Shown here: one piece after another, positions 8,239 to 16,697 of the stretch | Numbering within the stretch: the stretch's first letter is position 1 | Layout: every line of letters begins with the position of its first letter | Source: CAKRPJ01 sp934376955 | Lineage (GTDB): Bacteria; Bacillota; Clostridia; Lachnospirales; Lachnospiraceae | DNA: 64,000 nucleotides | Direction: 5' to 3' | Assembly: GCA_934376955.1 (NCBI GenBank) | Contig: CAKRPJ010000003.1 | Span: forward strand, 1-64,000 | The notes under the pieces: generated by a model | The model's input: the letters and a program-made list of their open reading frames with translations, nothing else | What the model was told of the DNA's origin: nothing | Database searches by the model: none | Made by a program: the position numbers and the translations under genes

Positions 8239-8436
8239 ATTACCCTATGCCCCTTCTTTCTCATCAATGTTGATATGTGTCCCCGGATTTCTCAGAACCA
8301 AGAGGCACACAGTTTCACAATGGCTCGACACGTCGATTTTGATGTCAGCGGTGCCGCTCGTTCATGGAAACAAATCCACATAGTTCCATCAGAACAAATT
8401 CAACGACTTTTGCCATCGGAAGAAGGAAACATTGTC

Positions 8437-8685
8437 TCAACTCTGCGACTTCTTGAATCTGTACTTTCCTTTTCCAAGACCTGTGACCGGTTCGATAAAA
8501 CCTTTCTCAGTCATTTCACGAAGCAATGCAGTGCTTCTGGTCGGTTTCAAGCCGAGTACCTCCTGAGCATCCGATCTACCGAAGATCGTCTGAAAGCCGA
8601 ACTCCTTCAATAGTTCACAAACATGAGATGCCGTTTTTGCCGTAAACGATTTTTCAATGTTCGCTTTTTCTCTTTCAATGTTCGC
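8437..8685 (-). pseudogene. Winged-helix C-terminal remnant
   Basis: An 82-codon frame without a start codon. It reads a 10-residue repeat (ANIEREKANIEKSF), then KTASHVCELLKEFGF, FGRSDAQEVLGLKPTRSTALL and a KGFIEPVTGLGKGKYRF ending. From family knowledge this pattern is the DNA-binding winged-helix tail of Fic-family or AlbA/AAA_4-type regulator proteins. The rest of the gene is missing. The frame begins right after a stop codon at 8686-8688 and overlaps the end of the neighbouring 8607-9851 frame in another register, so the two look fused by deletion. Confidence 0.6.
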
Positions 8686-9851
8686 TTAGGTTTATTGAAT
8701 TCTTCTTGTCTTAGAACAATTTTTTCTGCTTCCCCTGATATTTGGGGTTCTAACATAATTATATTGTCGGTTATCTTGGTTGCTTTTGCACCACGCATAT
8801 CCATTTTTTGAATCTGTAAATAGTCCTGTGCATTTTCTGCATCATTTTTTATAGTTGAATATAAATAATCAAGAATTCCATAGCATTTATCCTGAACCAT
8901 TGAATCAAAATATATCTGTGTATGAGATACATATTCTTGTATACTCAAATCACATTTTTTATCCAACTCATATCTATCTTTAAGCTCAGGTATCCCCATG
9001 GTCTTAAGAATTTGCCTTTCGAGCAACTCTTTTGTCGGATTTTTTTTGTACAACATATATCTTGTGGTATCCCAATGAACAAGTTCTATGCTTGTAGCCA
9101 AATCCAAAGCATAACCCGGTAATTCGTTTTCAAAGTGCATTCCTATACTCTCAATGATTGTAAGCAATACTATATTATTTGATTTTGAATAAATAGTTTC
9201 TTTGACATAATTTGCAAATGCAACAGTGAATTCATGATCCTTTTTACAAATCTCCAAACTGCTTATTATAGCCTCTTTAAGACAAAAAATAACATCTCCT
9301 ATTAAGGTAGGTACATTGTGATCTCTAATCCCTGCAATCCACATGTTTCCATTTCCCCAATATTCCTTTATTGCATTACTCTCACTAATTTTTACTTTGA
9401 TTTTTATTACATATTCAGGATTATTAGTTGCATATTCTAATATTACCCTATTTATAAATTGAATTGCCCAATGAAATCCCACTTTAAAATTCAATCGAAA
9501 CAGATTCCATAAAAATGCATTCTCGTACACTGTTCTATATAAATAATTATAATGTTCAGCTTTCTCACTTAATCCATATTCAAAACCCTTAGACAGTCTA
9601 TCGTCTCTATAGAAATCAAATTCCTCTGCATCTACTTTTCCACGTAACCATAGTATATCAGCTATCGAACACAATTCGCTTGCTAATCCAGTTACCAAAG
9701 CAGGATAAGCATTCTTCAATGTCCATTCCATAATATCTTCTGACTTACGCATACTTTTTCTATTTCCATTAATATAATTATTAATCAATGTATTAAAAAA
9801 CTTTTTTAACCACTCTTCTGAGTTATCTGCCATTCGATAAAGTGCTTCCAA
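8607..9851 (-). CDS. Truncated unknown protein, possibly from a large defence NTPase
   Basis: About 414 codons from TTG 9851 (or 408 from ATG 9833), neither with a good ribosome binding site. The frame stays open to a stop at about 9895 without an ATG, so the N-terminus looks lost. The last 25 residues run out of frame over the winged-helix remnant and include a 21-bp tandem repeat. The sequence is AT-rich and Asn/Lys/Ile-rich, unlike the housekeeping genes. The central segment (SNNIVLLTIIESIGMHF ... LATSIELVHWDTTRY) reminds me of helical sensor regions of large STAND/AVAST-like ATPases, but this is a weak impression and no nucleotide-binding motif is present. Best treated as a relic. Confidence 0.5.
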   Translation of the reverse strand: MEALYRMADNSEEWLKKFFNTLINNYINGNRKSMRKSEDIMEWTLKNAYPALVTGLASELCSIADILWLRGKVDAEEFDFYRDDRLSKGFEYGLSEKAEHYNYLYRTVYENAFLWNLFRLNFKVGFHWAIQFINRVILEYATNNPEYVIKIKVKISESNAIKEYWGNGNMWIAGIRDHNVPTLIGDVIFCLKEAIISSLEICKKDHEFTVAFANYVKETIYSKSNNIVLLTIIESIGMHFENELPGYALDLATSIELVHWDTTRYMLYKKNPTKELLERQILKTMGIPELKDRYELDKKCDLSIQEYVSHTQIYFDSMVQDKCYGILDYLYSTIKNDAENAQDYLQIQKMDMRGAKATKITDNIIMLEPQISGEAEKIVLRQEEFNKPKRTLKEKKRTLKNRLRQKRHLMFVNY

Positions 9852-9905
9852 GCAAGACGATATTTCATCTATGATTTTATAATAGTTTAGTTTCTTTTAA
9901 AATAT

Positions 9906-10994
9906 TTACCTGAGTTCATTCTCAATTTCTTCTATCGTTGGCATAGAAGCTCTATATTCCACAGGCAATAAATTTGACAACTTATACTCAGATATTCCTA
10001 TCGGTTCTTTTGAACTATTTACCGCATATTTTGCAAGGATATTATTTTTGCTTTTGCATATAATCAGACCAATTGTTTTTGCATCAAAATCTGTCTTGAC
10101 CAAATCATCCACAATATTCACATATGTACCAATCTGTCCAATGTCTCTCGATGTAAAAGCTACTATTTTAACTTCAACAACAACGTAACAATGCAAATAC
10201 AGATGATAAAATAAAAGATCTATTTTTTCCTCTGTTCCTTCAATCGGTATTGTATATTCTCTTCCAACAAAAGCAAACCCTTTTCCAAGTTCCATAAGAA
10301 ATTTTGTGATGTTGTCCATCAATGCGTCTTTTAACTCTTTCTCACTATAATCTTCTCTGATTGCTACGAAGTCGAAATTATATGGATCCTTTGTTATTTC
10401 CTGTGCAAGGTCGCTTTGTGGTTCAGGCAATGCGTATTCAAAGTTTGAAATTGCTTTTCCCTGACGCTCATATAAATCGGTATCAAGAAAATTTAAAAGT
10501 ACTGCCCTTGACCAATTATTTAAAATCGTTTTCTTCACAAAAAATATTGATTTTTCCCTGTCCAATTTACATTTATCAATGATAGCTCTATGATGTCCCC
10601 ACGGAATCGAAAACAATTCTTTATCCGATAAATCTCCCACAAGTTGTGGAACATTTATTGAATCCTCTTTGCTCTTCAATTCTTCCACAAATTGTGGAAG
10701 AATTGGATCACTGTACAATTCATAAAATTTCTTCATATATCTGAGATTCGAACTTGATAAGCCTTGAACCCCTGGCAAAATTGTTCTCATATCTTTACTT
10801 AAATTAACAAAAAATCCACTGCCCCACTTACTTTCAGCCGACTTTTCTACAATATCTCTTCCTATAGACCAATAGAAACCAATCATTTCCTGATTAACAG
10901 AAACAGATGCCTTAATCTGTCTCTGTTTATAGCGTTTTCCTATGTCCTCAATCCACTTCCTATACTCTTCATCCATTTTTATAAGTTGATTCAT
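9906..10994 (-). CDS. PD-(D/E)XK nuclease, YhcG/DUF1016 type
   Basis: A 362-residue protein. The N-terminal half is the DUF1016_N helical region (YWSIGRDIV, LRYMKKFYELY, PWGHH segments), and the C-terminal half is a restriction-like nuclease core with IDLLFYHLYLHCYVVVEVK, where Asp and E-x-K are the expected metal-binding residues. ATG 10994 is chosen because AAAGGGG lies 6 nt upstream; the frame extends further but over the neighbouring gene. Relatives are often found next to restriction-modification or other defence genes. Here the neighbours are an unknown 91-residue ORF 11 nt upstream and a truncated large protein downstream. All are AT-rich, suggesting acquisition as an accessory block. 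Confidence 0.85.
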   Translation of the reverse strand: MNQLIKMDEEYRKWIEDIGKRYKQRQIKASVSVNQEMIGFYWSIGRDIVEKSAESKWGSGFFVNLSKDMRTILPGVQGLSSSNLRYMKKFYELYSDPILPQFVEELKSKEDSINVPQLVGDLSDKELFSIPWGHHRAIIDKCKLDREKSIFFVKKTILNNWSRAVLLNFLDTDLYERQGKAISNFEYALPEPQSDLAQEITKDPYNFDFVAIREDYSEKELKDALMDNITKFLMELGKGFAFVGREYTIPIEGTEEKIDLLFYHLYLHCYVVVEVKIVAFTSRDIGQIGTYVNIVDDLVKTDFDAKTIGLIICKSKNNILAKYAVNSSKEPIGISEYKLSNLLPVEYRASMPTIEEIENELR

Positions 10995-11005
10995 GTAAAC
11001 CCCTT

Positions 11006-11281
11006 TCAGAATTCTGTTTTTTCCCACATCTCTTTATAGGCATTGACATAAAAATTTATACATCCAGGATATGTGTATACAAATCTTCTGCACAACTTTT
11101 TATACAATTCCAGCATACTCGCATCATCTGCGAAATCTAATAAGTAATCGAGACAATGAGACAATTCTTCTTCTGATACCTCTCTTTTGCACAATTCCTC
11201 CACTATGGGTAAATATATTTCATATGCCTGCTGTCTAATCTTGTTGAGCTCAATTACCGCGCTAAATATATCATTTCCCAT
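11006..11281 (-). CDS. Unknown 91-residue protein upstream of the YhcG-type nuclease
   Basis: Acidic, predicted all-helical, no membrane segment, not recognised. The start ATG 11281 has GGAGG 9 nt upstream; the longer open frame lacks a better site. The stop is 11 nt before the nuclease start, so the two are almost certainly co-transcribed and possibly functional partners. Sequence features: two Cys (CKRE, CLDYLL) and a C-terminal YPGCINFYVNAYKEMW segment. Confidence 0.65.
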   Translation of the reverse strand: MGNDIFSAVIELNKIRQQAYEIYLPIVEELCKREVSEEELSHCLDYLLDFADDASMLELYKKLCRRFVYTYPGCINFYVNAYKEMWEKTEF

Positions 11282-11370
11282 TCCATTTGACCTCCAAATA
11301 ACTGATATAATTTCTTCAATAGTTATTATAATCAAAGCTCACAGTAAATAACATATAAATAACGCTCATA

Positions 11371-13098
11371 TTAAATCACCCCAAAATGTTTTAATGCATC
11401 CTTTATCGCTTCTACTTTCTCCGCCGTCGGATGCCTTCTCGGCTGTTTCAACTCTTCTACCATATTAGGTGCATCATACATCGACAATCCTAAATTTCTT
11501 TTTACCTCTGCGATATATGCGGTATGTACTTTGAAGCCATATTTTTCTTCAATATATTCTTGTATCATTTTATATGTAACCCTTGGAGCCGGCTGATATT
11601 GCTTTGCCCGCTCCGCAATTTTATCTAAAGGTACCTTTTCTTCACCTTCTCCAAATTCAACTTTCACATCTATATGGCTATCTGGTGACTTGTGGGACAA
11701 GAGCACGATGCTTTCCACATGTCCTGACATTCCAAACATATCAACCGTTCTGACCCGTTTTACCTCATATCCGTTTTCACCAAGATACTTCACATCTCTT
11801 GCCAGAGTCGAGGAATCGCAGCTCACATACACGACCTTCTCCGGAGCCATTTTTACGATCGTTTCGAGGCAGAGCTCATCACAGCCCTTTCTTGGCGGAT
11901 CGACCACGATCACATCGGCTTTGATGTGGTTCTTTTCATACTGTTCCGGGAGAACCTCCTCGGCTTTACCGACGAAAAATTCTACGTTTTCAAGGCCGTT
12001 GCGCTTTGCATTTTCTCTGGCATCCTCGATTGCTGCCGGGATGATCTCAACTCCGCAGACCTTTCCCGCCTTCTGTGCAAGGAAGGAAGATATCGTTCCG
12101 ATTCCACAGTAGAGATCCCAGACCGTCTCACCGCCGCTTAGATCTGCAAATTCCAGCGCAGTTCCGTAGAGACGCTCTGTCTGAACCGGATTTACCTGAT
12201 AGAAGGACAGCGGTGAGATCCGGTACTCGATGTTTCCGATCTTATCTGAAATATAACCCGGGCCATAAAGATTTTTAATCTCCGCTCCCATGATCACATT
12301 TGTTTTTTCCATATTAAAGGAGAGAGAGATACTGTCTGCACCGACTGCCCGCATACGCTCAACAAACTCCTTTTCGTGGGGCAGCTTCTTTCCGTTGATG
12401 ACAAGACAGACCATGTGCTCACCGCTGGCAAAGCCTTTTCTTAAGAGAACATGGCGCACCAGCCCTTTATGTGCCGCCTCATCATACGGCTCCACTGAAA
12501 AATCCTCCATAAACTTAAGGATCGCTGCCAGATATTCCTGATTCTCCTCACAGCCCAACAGACAATCCAGCTTGGGAACAGGGATCAGGGAGTGGGTGCG
12601 CCCCGCAAAGAACCCCGCCATCGGCTTTCCATCCTTTCCGCGGCCGATCGGATATTGTGCTTTATTGCGGTATCTCCACGGATCTTCCATTCCGATGATC
12701 GGTTCCATGATGACTGCGTCCTCCACTCCCGCTGCCAGATCCGCTTCCTCCGGCAGGAACAGATTTTCCATGCCGCCGATGCGTTTTAAATGGTTATATA
12801 CTTTCTTTTCCTTGAATTTTAACTGCTCCCTGTAATCCAGCTCTTGAAGCTGGCATCCGCCGCAGGCGCGGGCCACCGGACACTTCGCCTCCACACGGCC
12901 CTCTGCCGGGGTGATGACACGCACAAGACGGGCAAATCCGTAGTTTTTCTTCATCTTCATGGCCGATGCCTCGATGGTGTCCCCGATCAATGCGTCCTTC
13001 ACAAACCAGATGTATCCGTCCACGCGGCCGATACCTGCGCCGTCCTCTCCCATATCCTCGATGGTCACTGTAAATTTATCATTTTTTTTGATTTCCAT
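11371..13098 (-). CDS. rlmD: 23S rRNA (uracil-5-)-methyltransferase, RlmD/TrmA family
   Basis: A 575-residue SAM-dependent methylase. Domains in order are an N-terminal TRAM/OB domain (1-60), an iron-sulfur cysteine cluster (CPVARACGGC, then Cys near 180), the Rossmann methylase domain with DLYCGIGTISSFLA and DPPRKGCDE, and the catalytic-Cys motif VSCDSSTLARD. A further ~95 residues follow the usual end (VPLDKIAERAKQYQ onward) as an extra C-terminal helical extension that I have not assigned; it may be lineage-specific. Several family members exist per genome, so the exact uridine target (U747 or U1939) is not decided here. Confidence 0.88.
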   Translation of the reverse strand: MEIKKNDKFTVTIEDMGEDGAGIGRVDGYIWFVKDALIGDTIEASAMKMKKNYGFARLVRVITPAEGRVEAKCPVARACGGCQLQELDYREQLKFKEKKVYNHLKRIGGMENLFLPEEADLAAGVEDAVIMEPIIGMEDPWRYRNKAQYPIGRGKDGKPMAGFFAGRTHSLIPVPKLDCLLGCEENQEYLAAILKFMEDFSVEPYDEAAHKGLVRHVLLRKGFASGEHMVCLVINGKKLPHEKEFVERMRAVGADSISLSFNMEKTNVIMGAEIKNLYGPGYISDKIGNIEYRISPLSFYQVNPVQTERLYGTALEFADLSGGETVWDLYCGIGTISSFLAQKAGKVCGVEIIPAAIEDARENAKRNGLENVEFFVGKAEEVLPEQYEKNHIKADVIVVDPPRKGCDELCLETIVKMAPEKVVYVSCDSSTLARDVKYLGENGYEVKRVRTVDMFGMSGHVESIVLLSHKSPDSHIDVKVEFGEGEEKVPLDKIAERAKQYQPAPRVTYKMIQEYIEEKYGFKVHTAYIAEVKRNLGLSMYDAPNMVEELKQPRRHPTAEKVEAIKDALKHFGVI

Positions 13099-13242
13099 AT
13101 TGTGTTCCTTCTATAACTATGATATCGGGGGGCAAAAGCCCCCAATTTCTCTTTAGTATACAAGAATTGCTCCCGCATTTGCAACCCCCATCACCTAAAC
13201 GAAAAAGAAAATCTTTGCCTGATGCAGAACGCAGACAAAAAG

Positions 13243-13315
13243 CAGAAAAAAAGACCGGTTTCCCACACCCTGATGACTCTTTCTCTGAAAGCATCAGGAT
13301 TGGAAAACCGGTCTT
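13243..13315 (-). terminator. cstA terminator
   Basis: AAGACCGGTTT (13251-13261) pairs with AAACCGGTCTT (13305-13315), with a nested CCTGATG/CATCAGG stem. On the minus strand it is followed by a run of T (rc of 13243-13250). Confidence 0.8.
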
Positions 13316-13338
13316 CACCGATCAACGCTGCGGTGCAG

Positions 13339-13383
13339 AATAACTGCTCTGCAATTTATCAGAAGGAGCTTCCACTTCTCCTT
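13339..13383 (+). repeat. Dispersed structured repeat, copy R2 (degenerate fragment)
   Basis: About 40 of 45 bases match the hairpin I/II portion of the core (AATAACTGCTC..GCA..TTTATCAGAAGGAGC). It lies just after the cstA stop codon. Both ends of the element are missing. It is the oldest-looking copy in the window. Confidence 0.7.
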
Positions 13384-13394
13384 ACTTTTTTCGA

Positions 13395-15095
13395 TTATGC
13401 TCTTGCTTCTGAGCCTGCTTTCTTCTTTAACAGCTCTTTACCGGAGGTGATAACGATGATCACGCCGAGCAGCATAAGAAGAATTGCAACGATCAGCTGA
13501 AGTCCCTCAACCATGAAGACTGCTGTTCCTGCATTGAATGCTTTTACAAGAGCCATGGTTCTCTGAACCAGTGCGGTAAAGGTAACACAGAGCATGATCA
13601 CGCAGGGTACAATCAGAGTCTTATTCTGTCTTCCCGTTACCTTTAAGAATACGCAAAGTGTGATCAGAACAAGGGCGCTTAACAGCTGGTTTGCACTTCC
13701 GAATAACGGCCAGATATTGGAATAGCCGACTCTCGTAAGGAGATAGCCGAAGGCCAGTGTAATGATCGTGGACACATACTTATTGCAAAGGAATTTTCTC
13801 CAGCCTTCTGCATTCTCCATGTCATCTGTGGAGAACAGCTCCTGGAAGGACATACGCCCGATACGTGCGACTGCGTCAAGGCTTGTAAGGGCAAGGGCAG
13901 ATACACACATAGTCATAAAGCACTGTGCCACATACACCGGAAGTCCAAACATCTCAAGAAGTCCCGCAACACCTGCCGAGAAGATCTGGAACGGTGTTCC
14001 TGCGGCGGCAGTACCGTCGGCGGCTGCGGCGGCACCTGCAACACAAAGCGCAAGTACAGCTAAAAGGCTCTCAAGAACCATGGCTCCGTAACCGACCTTT
14101 AACATATCCTTCTCATTCTCGATCGTCTTAGAGGAAGTACCGGAGGAAACAAGGCTGTGGAAACCGGAAACAGCTCCGCAGGCTACGGTTACAAAGAGGA
14201 TCGGGAACATATTTCCCATCTTTTCATTGGTAAAGCCTGTATACATCGGAAGGTTCATGGTCGGATGTGCAACAACGATGCCTACAACAGCACCGAGGAT
14301 CATACCCGCAAACATGAAGGTCGTCATATAATCACGCGGCTGCTTTAAAAGCCACATCGGAAGAACAGATGCAAGGAAGATATAAGCGAAGGTAAAACCT
14401 GTCCATGCCTCCTTACCGCCAATGAGCGGGAATGCCATACCGCTGGCAAGGGATGCTACTGTGCAGGCAAGTCCTGCAAAAAATTCTCCCTTTCCTTCCA
14501 GCTTCAGATTTTTCTGAAGAAGACCAAACAGCATTGCAAATGCGATAAATGCGATAGAGATGGATCCGGCGGCGCCGTTTGTCTTAGCCGCTGCCGCAAG
14601 CTCTGTCACGCCATCCTTTACCGTGTAGGCATTGAATGTGCCGGCAACCATATCTGCAAAAGCAGCGATTACAATCAGAGTAAACAACCAGCAGAAGATC
14701 AGGAATAATCGTTTTCCTGTCTTACCAATGTATTTCTCGATCAGCAGTCCCATAGATTTTCCCTCGTTCTTTACACTTGCATAAAGAGCGCCGAAGTCGG
14801 TGACTGCTCCAAAGAAGATTCCGCCAACGAGAACCCAGAGAAGAACCGGCACCCAGCCGAAGGCTGCTGCCTGGATTGCACCCGTTACAGGGCCTGCGCC
14901 CGCAATAGAGGAAAACTGATGGGAGAAAACGATCCAGCCATTTGTCGGTACATAATCCTGTCCGTCTTCATGTGTGTAAGCAGGTGTCTTTGCCTTTGGG
15001 TCGATACCCCATTTCTTTGCCAGCCAGCGTCCGTATCCCATATATCCACATAACAGACATACTGCTGCGATAAGAACGATTACTAATGTGTTCAT
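13395..15095 (-). CDS. cstA: CstA-family carbon starvation / peptide-pyruvate transporter
   Basis: A 566-residue polytopic membrane protein with about 15 hydrophobic segments. The N-terminus (YGRWLAKKWGID), the VFSHQFSSIAGAGPVTGP-like block and the SFHSLVSSGTSSKTIENE block are CstA family hallmarks. Family members import pyruvate or peptides. The gene is monocistronic: a T-box leader and its own promoter lie upstream and a strong terminator downstream. T-box control implies that expression rises when a particular uncharged tRNA accumulates, favouring an amino-acid or peptide supply role over simple carbon starvation. Confidence 0.9.
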   Translation of the reverse strand: MNTLVIVLIAAVCLLCGYMGYGRWLAKKWGIDPKAKTPAYTHEDGQDYVPTNGWIVFSHQFSSIAGAGPVTGAIQAAAFGWVPVLLWVLVGGIFFGAVTDFGALYASVKNEGKSMGLLIEKYIGKTGKRLFLIFCWLFTLIVIAAFADMVAGTFNAYTVKDGVTELAAAAKTNGAAGSISIAFIAFAMLFGLLQKNLKLEGKGEFFAGLACTVASLASGMAFPLIGGKEAWTGFTFAYIFLASVLPMWLLKQPRDYMTTFMFAGMILGAVVGIVVAHPTMNLPMYTGFTNEKMGNMFPILFVTVACGAVSGFHSLVSSGTSSKTIENEKDMLKVGYGAMVLESLLAVLALCVAGAAAAADGTAAAGTPFQIFSAGVAGLLEMFGLPVYVAQCFMTMCVSALALTSLDAVARIGRMSFQELFSTDDMENAEGWRKFLCNKYVSTIITLAFGYLLTRVGYSNIWPLFGSANQLLSALVLITLCVFLKVTGRQNKTLIVPCVIMLCVTFTALVQRTMALVKAFNAGTAVFMVEGLQLIVAILLMLLGVIIVITSGKELLKKKAGSEARA

Positions 15096-15193
15096 ACAAT
15101 CCGCTCCTTTTTACGTCATTCTAAAATGTCATTTGTTTGCTTTCCTATTCAAACGATCCATGAATCACTGCATGCTTACTGTGGAATATAGAG

Positions 15194-15510
15194 CAAAAAA
15201 TCCTCCGCCCTCACAGGGATCTCTCCCTTAGAAGACGAAGGATCTAATATTCTCCGCGTTACCACTTCTGTTGCCGGTGTTCCGGCCCCTCAGCCCCATC
15301 CTCCTTCGGCACATTCCTGCACCTTCAGATGAATCGGTCCTTTTATAACGGTAAGGTATCCGGCTGGAACTACTACTGTACGAGCTCTGTTCATCCCAGC
15401 TGCTTGCAGGTGATAGCTTTCCCCATTCTTATCTGCCTTGCACCCTCCGGCAGCTCTCTGTATAAGATTTCTGTGAAAAGTCTTGTCCCGTTCATTGCAT
15501 TTGAATATGA
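15194..15510 (-). promoter_or_regulatory. T-box riboswitch leader of cstA
   Basis: The minus strand shows the T-box sequence AAGTGGTAACGCGGAG (rc of 15252-15267). A terminator stem follows, ending in a T6 run (rc of 15195-15200), and a stem III with the CCGTTATA element lies upstream. Further upstream is a Stem I tip with ACAGAGAGCTGCC, GGGTGCAAGGCAG. The bulge reads UGGU, predicting a tRNA with discriminator A. The specifier codon is ambiguous by eye; GCU (Ala) or AUC (Ile) in the segment GAAAGCUAUCACC are candidates. Binding of the uncharged tRNA would favour the antiterminator and switch cstA on. Confidence 0.85.
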
Positions 15511-15519
15511 ATATCCTAT

Positions 15520-15547
15520 ATTTTAATCACAAACATCCATTTGTCAA
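15520..15547 (-). promoter_or_regulatory. Promoter of the T-box/cstA transcript
   Basis: TTGACA (rc of 15542-15547) and TAAAAT (rc of 15520-15525) with a 16-bp spacer. This places the transcript start just before Stem I of the T-box. The remaining bases to 15716 show nothing further. Confidence 0.6.
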
Positions 15548-15716
15548 CTGCAATTTTCGGGCTGATTTCGGTGTTCAACACCATTACACGCCTAAATGTC
15601 CGTATATAGCAGACATTATGTATTCATTGTCCTTATTACGCGAATCAATGTTTAAATTTTGCACGATTATTTTTCTATTAAAAGCTCATTTTTCTACAAC
15701 ATACGATTTCTATATG

Positions 15717-16664
15717 CTATTCCTCCGTTGTCCGGCGAACGTTGCTGTCAACAAACCGATTAAAGCCCAGCCAGCCCATATTGTCGCCGGCTCCTTTAAG
15801 TATCTCTGTCATCGTTTCCAATTTGGCATCTGCGTTGTCCGCAAGATTTAACGCCATTGCCTCGATAAGAGCCGGTTTCTTCGGAGAACCGTATTCCAGC
15901 TCTCCGTGGTGGGCCAGAATGCAGTGAATCAGCTCATTTTCCAGCTTTTTCGGAAATCCCGGCATTTTGCTGATGTGTTCCTGAACCATCTGGGTGCCGA
16001 TAATGATATGACCGATCAGCTGTCCCTCATCCGTATAATCATTTTCCGGAAATGCAGACAGCTCCTTTGTCTTTCCGATATCATGGAACATAGCCGCAGT
16101 CAAAAGAAGATCTCTGTTCAGCATAGGATACTGTTTGCTAAAATAATCGCACATTTTGACAACGCTGACCGTATGCTCCAAAAGACCGCCGACAAAGCCG
16201 TGATGAACGCTCTTTGCCGCAGAATGAAAGCTGAACTGCTTCATAAAATCCGCATCGTTTACAAAAAATCCGGCTGCAAGCTTTCTTAAATGTTCATTGC
16301 GGATCGTGGTGATATACTGCGTCAGCTCATGCTGCATTGTCTTAACATCCTTTGATGTTACCGGAAGATAATCTCCGGCATAGTATTCTCCCTCATCCGC
16401 TTTTCTGATCCGTTTGATATTAAGCTGGAAGGAACCCTGAAATACCGTTACATCCGCATCCACAAATACATAATCCATGGCCGAAAATTCATTGATTCCC
16501 GGCGAGCTTAACTCCCATATCTTTCCGTCGACGACACCTGTTTTATCCTGCATCGTAACAGATCCGTATTCTTTCCCGTTTTTTGTCAGAGCGATCTGTT
16601 TTGTCTTGCAAAGATATACCTCTGACACATGCATTCCCTCACGGAACGATTCAATAAATTTCAT
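15717..16664 (-). CDS. yhaM: 3'-5' exoribonuclease YhaM family, OB-fold plus HD domain
   Basis: A 315-residue protein. An N-terminal OB-fold nucleic-acid-binding domain (about 10-90) precedes a metal-dependent HD phosphohydrolase domain with HHGFVGGLLEHT, MFHDIGKTKEL and LAHHGELEYGSP metal-ligand motifs. The combination is that of YhaM, a cytoplasmic 3'-5' exonuclease acting on RNA and single-stranded DNA. ATG 16664 is chosen because GGGAG lies 5 nt upstream; five extra codons of the open frame are discarded. It follows the HtrA-like gene on the same strand, separated by a short stem-loop. Confidence 0.88.
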   Translation of the reverse strand: MKFIESFREGMHVSEVYLCKTKQIALTKNGKEYGSVTMQDKTGVVDGKIWELSSPGINEFSAMDYVFVDADVTVFQGSFQLNIKRIRKADEGEYYAGDYLPVTSKDVKTMQHELTQYITTIRNEHLRKLAAGFFVNDADFMKQFSFHSAAKSVHHGFVGGLLEHTVSVVKMCDYFSKQYPMLNRDLLLTAAMFHDIGKTKELSAFPENDYTDEGQLIGHIIIGTQMVQEHISKMPGFPKKLENELIHCILAHHGELEYGSPKKPALIEAMALNLADNADAKLETMTEILKGAGDNMGWLGFNRFVDSNVRRTTEE

Positions 16665-16697
16665 ACTGTCTCCCTTCAAGCACTTGAGCCAGGCAAA

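Noticed and set aside
8275..8613. 112-codon plus-strand frame in the remnant region
   Set aside because: The opposite strand carries clear winged-helix homology over much of the same bases; the plus frame has no recognisable features.
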